DNA of 64,000 nt from Acanthopleuribacter pedis (lineage in GTDB: Bacteria > Acidobacteriota > Holophagae > Acanthopleuribacterales > Acanthopleuribacteraceae), in NCBI RefSeq assembly GCF_017377855.1, contig NZ_JAFREP010000017.1, positions 1 to 64,000 on the forward strand, in the 5' to 3' direction. Below the pieces are notes generated by a model. It did not search any database. It was given only the letters and a program-made list of their open reading frames with translations, and was not told the DNA's origin. Both the position numbers and the translations under genes were made by a program. Positions 57,331-64,000 of the stretch are shown piece after piece. Within the stretch, counting starts at the first letter, position 1. Every line of letters starts with the position of its first letter.

Positions 57331-58512
57331 ATGAGTACCGCAACCCACCAGCCCAACCCCCCTACCAAAGCCGCCTCGGGGCGTGCCAAGGTTCTGCTTA
57401 TTTTTGGTACCCGTCCCGAGGCGATTAAAATGGCCTCGGTTTATCGCGCCTTGTCCGCTGAAACCGCCTGGGAAACTAAGGTTTGTGTGACCGCACAGCA
57501 CCGTGAAATGCTCGACCAAGTGCTGGATGTTTTTGGGATCCAACCCGATTTTGACCTCAACCTCATGAAACCTGGACAGACACTTGTCGGCTTGACCAAC
57601 AACATTCTCAACGGGGTGAGTCAGGTGCTGGCCGATTACAAACCGGACTGGGTGTTTGTGCATGGGGATACCACCACTGCTTTTGTTTCCGCCTTGGCGG
57701 CCTTTTACCAAAAAATACCCGTGGCCCATGTCGAGGCGGGCCTCCGTACCGGCAACATTTATGCGCCCTGGCCCGAAGAGATGAACCGAAAACTGGTGGG
57801 TTGTATGACCCGCTTGCATTTGGCCCCGACTGAATCGGCGCGTTGCAATTTGCTGGCGGAAGGCGTCCCCGAGGAACGCATCCGCGTCACCGGCAATACC
57901 GTTATTGACTCCTTGTTTTACGTGGTTAATCGCCTCAAAACCGAGGAGGCCTTTGTGTCCGAGTTGGCGCAACGTTTTTCCTTCCTCGATTCAAAGCGCA
58001 AGCTCATTCTGGTGACAGGCCATCGGCGTGAAAATTTTGGATCCGGCTTTGAGTCCATCTGTCATGCGCTCAAGCATTTGGCTGAACGCGATGATGTTGA
58101 GATTCTCTACCCGGTTCACCTCAATCCCAAGGTTCAGGAGCCGGTTCACCGCATCCTTGGACCCGTCAAGCAACGGGTTCACCTGATCGATCCCGTGTCC
58201 TATCTGCCTTTTGTTTATCTGTTGCAGCGCGCCTATCTTGTGCTCACCGATTCCGGCGGCATCCAGGAAGAGGCGCCCTCGTTGGGTAAACCGGTGCTGG
58301 TCATGCGGGAAACAACCGAACGGCCTGAGGCCGTCACCGCTGGTACCGTCCAGTTGGTTGGTACCGATTACGACCGCATCACCAAGGCCTGTTCCCGGCT
58401 GCTTGACGATTCCAAGGCTTATCAATCCATGGCCCTGGCCCACAACCCCTACGGAGACGGGCTGGCCGCCAAACGCATTTGTGAGGGGCTCTATCATGAA
58501 ACCAAGGCATAA
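57331..58512 (+). CDS. wecB: UDP-N-acetylglucosamine 2-epimerase
   Basis: Non-hydrolysing enzyme that makes UDP-ManNAc from UDP-GlcNAc. 393 residues with the family start [31 protein letters not shown], the HGDTTTA motif, HVEAGLRT and the SGGIQEEAP nucleotide-binding end. An N-terminal tail of about 20 residues precedes the fold. The ATG follows GGAAGGAAC. It overlaps wecC by 17 bases, consistent with the two-step conversion to UDP-ManNAcA for a surface polysaccharide. Confidence 0.95.
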   Translation: MSTATHQPNPPTKAASGRAKVLLIFGTRPEAIKMASVYRALSAETAWETKVCVTAQHREMLDQVLDVFGIQPDFDLNLMKPGQTLVGLTNNILNGVSQVLADYKPDWVFVHGDTTTAFVSALAAFYQKIPVAHVEAGLRTGNIYAPWPEEMNRKLVGCMTRLHLAPTESARCNLLAEGVPEERIRVTGNTVIDSLFYVVNRLKTEEAFVSELAQRFSFLDSKRKLILVTGHRRENFGSGFESICHALKHLAERDDVEILYPVHLNPKVQEPVHRILGPVKQRVHLIDPVSYLPFVYLLQRAYLVLTDSGGIQEEAPSLGKPVLVMRETTERPEAVTAGTVQLVGTDYDRITKACSRLLDDSKAYQSMALAHNPYGDGLAAKRICEGLYHETKA

Positions 58513-59788
58513 AGTCATTGTTTCCGGGTTGGGTTATATCGGCCTGCCGACCGCCAGTTTGATTGCGACCAAGGGTTTTGAGGTGCGCGGGGTCGATGTC
58601 AGCGAGCACATCGTCGACACCATCAACCAGGGAAAAATTCACATTTATGAACCCGACCTCGATGTTTTGGTTCGTTCCGCCGTGAACAGCGGCAACCTCA
58701 CCGCAAGTCTGGAACCGTCCGCCGGTGATATTTTCATAATTGCCGTGCCGACCCCAATCAAAAACGACCACACCAGCGACATTCATTATATCGAGCAGGC
58801 CGTCACCAAAATTGCGCCCTACCTTGCGCCGGGTAACCTCATTATTCTTGAATCAACCAGTCCCGTGACGACCACCGAAAAAATCGGAGACTGGTTGCGT
58901 GCGTTGCGACCGGACTTGAGCATCCCAAGCTTTACCCTCGCCGATGACGATGATAACGAGGAGCGAATCTTTTTGGCGCACTGTCCTGAGCGGGTTTTGC
59001 CAGGGCGGATTTTGAAGGAACTTGTTGATAATACACGGGTTGTCGGTGGTGTTGATCCGGCTTCGACACGGGTTGCCATGGATTTTTATCGTTCCTTCGT
59101 AAATGGTGAAATTCTACCGACCAACTCACGCACCGCCGAGATGACCAAGTTAACCGAAAATGCCTTCCGCGATGTCAACATCGCTTTTGCTAACGAGCTA
59201 TCGCTGATCGCCGACCAATTGGAAATCGATGTTTGGGAGCTTATTGGTCTGGCCAATCACCATCCACGGGTGAATGTGCTGCAGCCGGGGCCCGGGGTCG
59301 GCGGACACTGTATTGCCGTGGATCCGTGGTTTATTGTCGAGGCGGCACCGGATAAAGCAAAGCTGATCCGGCAAGCACGTGAGGTCAATTTGTATAAAAC
59401 CGACTATGTGTTGGGTCGGATTCATGCTTTGGCGGGGACCATGTACCAGCCCAAAGTTGCTTGTTTGGGTTTGTCCTTTAAGGCTGATATCGACGATTTT
59501 CGCGAATCACCCGCGCTTGATATTGTCACCCGATTGGACGAACGCTTGTTTTCCAAGGTTTTGGTGGTCGAGCCCCATTGTCAGCGGTTGCCGGCCGGCC
59601 TACTCAACCGCGAAGGTTTCGAATTGGTCGATTTGGACGAGGCCCTCGCCGCCGCCCAGATGGTGGTGGTGTTGGTGAACCACAAGGCATTTTATGCCGT
59701 CGCCCCCGAGGCGTTACAGGGCAAAACCGTGCTTGATACGCGAGGGGTATGGCGGTTTTTAGAGCCAGGACAAATAGCTAAGTCTTGA
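58496..59788 (+). CDS. wecC: UDP-N-acetyl-D-mannosamine dehydrogenase
   Basis: Oxidises UDP-ManNAc to UDP-ManNAcA using NAD. 430 residues of the UDP-sugar dehydrogenase family: [15 protein letters not shown] at the N-terminus, [23 protein letters not shown], the [18 protein letters not shown] hinge, and the catalytic cysteine in [15 protein letters not shown]. The ATG after GAGGGG lies inside the wecB end. The wording HCIAVDPWF is typical of WecC rather than Ugd. The pairing with wecB supports the assignment. Confidence 0.94.
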   Translation: MKPRHKVIVSGLGYIGLPTASLIATKGFEVRGVDVSEHIVDTINQGKIHIYEPDLDVLVRSAVNSGNLTASLEPSAGDIFIIAVPTPIKNDHTSDIHYIEQAVTKIAPYLAPGNLIILESTSPVTTTEKIGDWLRALRPDLSIPSFTLADDDDNEERIFLAHCPERVLPGRILKELVDNTRVVGGVDPASTRVAMDFYRSFVNGEILPTNSRTAEMTKLTENAFRDVNIAFANELSLIADQLEIDVWELIGLANHHPRVNVLQPGPGVGGHCIAVDPWFIVEAAPDKAKLIRQAREVNLYKTDYVLGRIHALAGTMYQPKVACLGLSFKADIDDFRESPALDIVTRLDERLFSKVLVVEPHCQRLPAGLLNREGFELVDLDEALAAAQMVVVLVNHKAFYAVAPEALQGKTVLDTRGVWRFLEPGQIAKS

Positions 59789-59825
59789 GGGCTTAATGCG
59801 ATTTTTTATGGATTGAGGCGCGAGC

Positions 59826-62015
59826 ATGCGACAAGTTCTTCAGAATCTTAAAAACGGCGATGTTGAATTGGCGGAAGTGCCTTGTCCGCGGCTGAAGGCC
59901 GGCCATCTCTTGATTCGGACCACCCGAACCTTGATCTCGGCCGGAACCGAACGCATGCTGCTGGATTTCGGTAAGGCGAATTACCTTAATAAAGCGCGGC
60001 AGCAACCGGAAAAGGTGAAGCAGGTGTTGCACAAAATCCAGACCGACGGGTTGGTGGCAACCGTGAATGCCGTGCGCACCAAACTGGATCAACCGATGGC
60101 CATGGGTTATTGCAATGTCGGCGTCGTGATTGGTGTGGGTCACGGGGTGCACGGCTACAAAGTCGGAAATCGGGTGGTCTCGAACGGCAACCACGCGGAG
60201 GTCGTGGTTGTTCCCAAAAATCTGTGTGCACCGGTACCCGAGGGCGTTGCCGATGAAGATGCCGCTTTTACCGTGCTGGGTTCGATTGCGTTGCAAGGCG
60301 TGCGTTTGGCCGCGCCTACGCTGGGCGAGTCCTTTGCCGTATTCGGTTTGGGTTTGGTCGGTTTGTTAACCGTACAGTTGTTGCGTGTCAGCGGCGCCCG
60401 TGTGATCGGGTTTGACTTTGACGAGCAGCGGGTGGCCTTGGCCAAAACCTATGGCGCGGAAGCGATTTGCATCGCGGGTGGCGCTGATCCGATTCAAGCG
60501 GGCGTCGCCTTTTCCCGCCAGAGCGGGGTTGACGGGGTCGTGGTGACCGCCGCGACCAGCAGCGATGAACTGATGCACCAAGCCGCCCAGATGTGTCGCA
60601 AACGTGGCCGTATCATTTTGACGGGTGTCACCGGATTACACTTGCAGCGCGCCGATTTCTACGAAAAAGAGATTACCTTTCAGGTCAGTTGTTCCTATGG
60701 GCCGGGTCGATACGATCCCAGTTATGAGGAACAGGGCCGTGATTACCCGCTGGGGTTTGTCCGTTGGACCGAGCAGCGGAATTTCGGTGCCGTGCTCGAT
60801 TTGATGGCGGAGCAACGTTTGCAGATGGGGGCTTTGATCTCCAAACGGGTGTCCTTTGATGCGGTAGAACAGGCCTACGCCGCCCTGCGAGAACGCGAGG
60901 CCATTGGGATTTTGCTCGAGTACCCGCAACCCCAAAATGACGAGCAGGTCGCCGCATTGCTTGGGCAAACCGTGTCTGTTCACGCCGCTGTCGGCCGTAA
61001 TCAGCCCGATGTTTTGGCCGTGATTGGCGCGGGTGCTTTTACCTATAACATGGTGCTGCCTAAGTTGTCGGGTTGTGGTGGCCGTTTGAAGTGGATTTGT
61101 TCGAGTAAGGGGCAGAGCGGTACCATCGCCGCGCGCAAATACGGGATCGAAAACAGCACCACGGATATGGAAGCGATTCTGGCCGATGATGAGGTCAAAG
61201 CCTTGGTCGTTACCACACGACACAATACGCACGCGCGTTTTGTTTTGGAAGGCCTGCGCCGCGGTAAGCACGTGTTTGTGGAAAAGCCGCTGTGCTTGAC
61301 CGCGGCTGAATTGGCCGATATCGAAGCGACCATGGCCGCATTTTCCACGGGGGAGGCGCCAATCCTGATGGTGGGCTACAACCGCCGATTTGCACCATTG
61401 GTCCAGCCGATCCACAAGTTTCTAGCCCAGCGCACCGCGCCGCTTTCGATGACCTTCACCTGTAACGCGGGTATGTTGCCTACTGATAACTGGAACCACG
61501 ATCCCGAAATTGGTGGGGGACGGATTCTTGGTGAGGCGTGTCATTTCATCGATCTTCTCCAATTCTTGGTCGGGGCACCGGTGACGCATGTGGGTGCCAT
61601 GAAGCAGCAACGTGAAAGCGGTGATACCGAGGATAATGTTGTTTTGTCCTTGATGTTTGCGGATGGTTCAATTGGGAACATTAACTACTTCTCAGGCGGT
61701 CATAAATCGTTTCCGAAGGAGCGGCTGGAAGTATTTACCGGTGGCGGTGTGATCTGCCTCAATAACTTTCGTGAGTTACGCGGTTATGGGATTCGCGGCT
61801 TTTCGAACCGCAAGAGCGGCCTTGATAAGGGTCATGAGGCTGAGTTTCAGGCCTTTGTGGCCGCTATCCGCGGCGAAACCGAGGCCCCGATTCCCTTTTC
61901 GCAATTGGTGAACACGACCCATGCTTCACTCGCGGCGCTTACCGCGATGCGTAACTGTTGCGTGGTGGATTTGACCGCGAATCCGGCGGATGTTGTCGAA
62001 AATGAGGTATCTTAG
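59826..62015 (+). CDS. Two-domain oxidoreductase: MDR alcohol dehydrogenase fused to Gfo/Idh/MocA
   Basis: 729 residues. Residues about 1-370 are a medium-chain dehydrogenase: AEVPCPRLKAGHLLIRT, ISAGTER, and the nucleotide fold AVFGLGLVGLLTVQLLRVSGA. Residues about 390-725 are a Gfo/Idh/MocA domain: VLAVIGAGAF, the EKPLCLT motif, and a beta-sheet region with the HFIDLLQFLVG catalytic stretch. This architecture recurs in polysaccharide gene clusters and may act on a nucleotide sugar, but the substrate is not established. It lies between wecC and manC. The ATG has GAGG upstream. Confidence 0.88.
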   Translation: MRQVLQNLKNGDVELAEVPCPRLKAGHLLIRTTRTLISAGTERMLLDFGKANYLNKARQQPEKVKQVLHKIQTDGLVATVNAVRTKLDQPMAMGYCNVGVVIGVGHGVHGYKVGNRVVSNGNHAEVVVVPKNLCAPVPEGVADEDAAFTVLGSIALQGVRLAAPTLGESFAVFGLGLVGLLTVQLLRVSGARVIGFDFDEQRVALAKTYGAEAICIAGGADPIQAGVAFSRQSGVDGVVVTAATSSDELMHQAAQMCRKRGRIILTGVTGLHLQRADFYEKEITFQVSCSYGPGRYDPSYEEQGRDYPLGFVRWTEQRNFGAVLDLMAEQRLQMGALISKRVSFDAVEQAYAALREREAIGILLEYPQPQNDEQVAALLGQTVSVHAAVGRNQPDVLAVIGAGAFTYNMVLPKLSGCGGRLKWICSSKGQSGTIAARKYGIENSTTDMEAILADDEVKALVVTTRHNTHARFVLEGLRRGKHVFVEKPLCLTAAELADIEATMAAFSTGEAPILMVGYNRRFAPLVQPIHKFLAQRTAPLSMTFTCNAGMLPTDNWNHDPEIGGGRILGEACHFIDLLQFLVGAPVTHVGAMKQQRESGDTEDNVVLSLMFADGSIGNINYFSGGHKSFPKERLEVFTGGGVICLNNFRELRGYGIRGFSNRKSGLDKGHEAEFQAFVAAIRGETEAPIPFSQLVNTTHASLAALTAMRNCCVVDLTANPADVVENEVS

Positions 62016-62194
62016 AGGGCTCACCGCCTGTCCGGCTTCTCGTTTCGATGGAAGCAATTGTATGGATTGGTTGTTATTGATGTATCCCTCGAGACGCCAA
62101 GTGGGTGTCGCTTGCGGGAGGTTCTTCCCTTTTGGGAACATAGGACTCGCGATGGTAGACGCGGTTTTTTTTACGGTGAAAGGAAAAGCACCCT

Positions 62195-63658
62195 ATGGCT
62201 CTATCTTCTATTATTTTGGCAGGCGGCGGTGGATCGCGTTTGTGGCCGCTCTCGACCCCGACACGGCCTAAGCCGTTTGTGGATGTTTTTGCGTTAGGTG
62301 GACCATCCTTGTTCCATTCCACGTTGGATCGGATGGAGCGTTGTTTGCCCGAGGCACCGATTCGGGTTGTTTGTTCGCCGTCACTGGCGCCCCTGGTAAC
62401 CCATTCATTCGGGGAACGGTCTCGGCGGGATCATTTGGACATAATCCTCGAGCCGGAGGCGCGCAACACCGCACCCGCGATTTTGCTGGCTGCCCTTGAA
62501 TGTTTGGACGGGGACGAGGATGCAATTTTGGCCGTATTACCGGCCGATCATTTGATTCAAGAAGAGCAGATTTTTCAACGTGCGCTTCAAGCCGCCGTTA
62601 GTGAGGCTCGGCAGGGTAACATCGTTTTGTTGGGCATTGTGCCGACCAAGGCGGAAACGGGTTACGGCTACATTGAAACCGATCCCGGTGCGACGCGGAT
62701 GCAGGCTACGCCCGTGATTCAGTTCGTGGAAAAGCCCGATCAATATCTGGCGCAACGTTACTTGGACAGTGGTCGGTTTTTTTGGAATTCTGGAATGTTT
62801 GTGTTTCGGGCGCGGACCATGGTGGATGCCTTTGAGCAATTGCGTCCCGATCTTTTGGATGCTGTTCAACGGCATCGTCGCGGCGAGCAGGGGGCGTTCG
62901 CTGCTTGCGCGTCTATTTCCATTGATTATGCTGTGATGGAACATTTTTCAAATAAGGTTGTTATTCCTGCGGATTTGGGTTGGTGTGATGTAGGGAGTTG
63001 GAACGCGTTGCACGATTTGGCCCAGGCTGACAAGCATGGCAATGCGGCGTTTGGCGGTGTCACCCTGAAGGATTGCGCGAACACCTATGTACGCGCTCAT
63101 GACAAACCCGTGTTGGTAATGGGTATTCAGGATGCGGTGGTGGTTGACGCGGCGGACGGGCTTCTGGTGATGCGGAAGACCCGAGACTTGAAGGCGGGTT
63201 TAGCCCAGATGGCGCGCAACCAGCAGCCCGTGCTGGACCAATCGCCGAGTACCAAGCCGGATGAGGAGCCACGCCGAGAGGAGCGACCTTGGGGGCGATT
63301 TTCCGTTATGAGCCAAACCCCCAACTCCAAAACCAAGCGGCTGGAGGTTGATCCCGGCCAGCGAACTTCGTTGCAGATGCATCATCATCGTGAGGAACAG
63401 TGGGTGATTGTGGAAGGGCGAGCTCGTATCGTCAAAGGATCGGATATTCTCAATCTCAAGCCGGGGGACAGCGTGCGCATTAATCGTGGTGAGCGTCATC
63501 GGATCGAGAATCCAGGAACCGATGTGTTGGTGATCATCGAGGTACAAATGGGTACTTTGCTGATCGAATCCGATGTGGTCCGTTTCAAGGATGACTACGG
63601 CCGGGTGGCAACCGATGAGGCCGTACAGAGATTACCTGGCGAGTCTTTTTCCGCCTAG
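62195..63658 (+). CDS. manC: Mannose-1-phosphate guanylyltransferase / mannose-6-phosphate isomerase
   Basis: Bifunctional enzyme that supplies GDP-mannose. 487 residues. The N-terminal nucleotidyltransferase has ILAGGGGSRLWPLS, PADHLI, the QFVEKP motif and WNSGMFVFRA. The C-terminal type II PMI cupin, from about residue 355, has RPWGRF, QMHHHREEQWVIVEG and RGERHRIENPG with the metal-binding histidines. AAAGGAAA precedes the ATG. The 179 bases between the two-domain oxidoreductase and manC hold no gene. It is the last gene of the window. Confidence 0.95.
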   Translation: MALSSIILAGGGGSRLWPLSTPTRPKPFVDVFALGGPSLFHSTLDRMERCLPEAPIRVVCSPSLAPLVTHSFGERSRRDHLDIILEPEARNTAPAILLAALECLDGDEDAILAVLPADHLIQEEQIFQRALQAAVSEARQGNIVLLGIVPTKAETGYGYIETDPGATRMQATPVIQFVEKPDQYLAQRYLDSGRFFWNSGMFVFRARTMVDAFEQLRPDLLDAVQRHRRGEQGAFAACASISIDYAVMEHFSNKVVIPADLGWCDVGSWNALHDLAQADKHGNAAFGGVTLKDCANTYVRAHDKPVLVMGIQDAVVVDAADGLLVMRKTRDLKAGLAQMARNQQPVLDQSPSTKPDEEPRREERPWGRFSVMSQTPNSKTKRLEVDPGQRTSLQMHHHREEQWVIVEGRARIVKGSDILNLKPGDSVRINRGERHRIENPGTDVLVIIEVQMGTLLIESDVVRFKDDYGRVATDEAVQRLPGESFSA

Positions 63659-63744
63659 CCCAATTCTTTTCGAGAAAAAGCCAGGTCTTACTGGACCCAG
63701 GGTGACCGCCTTTCTTACTTCAACACCACAGGCTAGGAGCGTAT

Positions 63745-63885
63745 AGCAACTATTCCAAGCACCTTAGGGGTGTCTGTCTTTTTGATCCCAAGCATTTTAC
63801 GGGTGTCTGTCTTTCTGATCTATCAGGTCGTTGCCGTAGGCCGCTTTGGAAAGTCTGTCTATCAGATCGTTACAGAAGGAATTCT
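63745..63885. repeat. Degenerate repeats with GTGTCTGTCTTTCTGATC core
   Basis: CCAAGCA-CTTA-GGGTGTCTGTCTTT and TGATC blocks occur twice in tandem (about 63756 and 63790), followed by two shorter variants containing TCTGTCTATCAGATCGTT. The unit differs from the other clusters but shares their placement after a gene. 63659-64000 otherwise holds no gene. Confidence 0.7.
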
Positions 63886-64000
63886 GCTGTTCTCATTGTT
63901 ATCGGCGCTTACCCATCAAGGATGACGACCGTTGCGTGCTCAGGCCTGAAGAGCGTGGGCGTTGCGAAGAGTTCACTTTCCGCCTTGCCCGGATGTGAAT

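Overview
The window looks like the chromosome of a free-living, Gram-negative, flagellated bacterium. It has an L-ring lipoprotein gene (flgH), a large outer-membrane beta-barrel protein, and several secreted multi-domain proteins. Base composition is moderately GC-rich. The gene set and the many dispersed intergenic repeats would fit a marine Acidobacteriota lineage such as the Holophagae/Acanthopleuribacter group, but this is an impression that cannot be verified from the sequence alone. No rRNA, tRNA, CRISPR array or transposase gene was recognised.

Layout. 1-425: degenerate tandem repeats and a long hairpin. 936-2231: purA, sharing a bidirectional terminator with a convergent secreted DUF6174 protein. 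3758-3924: first copy of a dispersed repeat element with inverted ends, followed by a PilT-like ATPase with a coiled-coil tail. 6334-9697: response regulator, CheC-type phosphatase and hybrid histidine kinase in one operon. 9905-10089: second copy of the element, directly before the tryptophan operon trpD-C-F-B-A (10151-14765), which has no trpE or trpG here. 14928-16043: two small secreted proteins that converge.

16062-23902: a type I restriction-modification island (hsdM-hsdS-hsdR) bracketed by an imperfect 45-bp direct repeat that includes the 3' end of a truncated MFS exporter gene. The R subunit is unusual. After the normal nuclease and helicase regions it carries an AlbA_2 (Schlafen-type) domain and a LexA-like S24 peptidase domain in the same polypeptide.

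24409-28790: a sialidase-like BNR protein and a 885-residue outer-membrane protein. 29263-29427: third copy of the element, then a near-consensus promoter and yceD-rpmF, followed by fabG-acpP-fabF and aroA. 34278-37196: a processive GT2 glycosyltransferase and an ECF sigma/anti-sigma pair. 37553-42975: flagellar genes flgF-G-A-H followed by a TPR/GT41 glycosyltransferase, probably behind a sigma-54-type promoter. 43822-48170: two tandem paralogous secreted metzincin proteases with Ig-like and dockerin-like ends. 48557-50924: two overlapping U32-family genes. 51120-51600: tandem repeats. 51773-53053: an aminotransferase.

53341-63658: a surface polysaccharide locus. A leftward operon (GT4 glycosyltransferase, SDR epimerase, WecA-like priming transferase) faces away from a rightward series (wecB, wecC, a two-domain oxidoreductase, manC). 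Between them, at 56700-57052, is another cluster of short repeats. The locus probably continues beyond the window.
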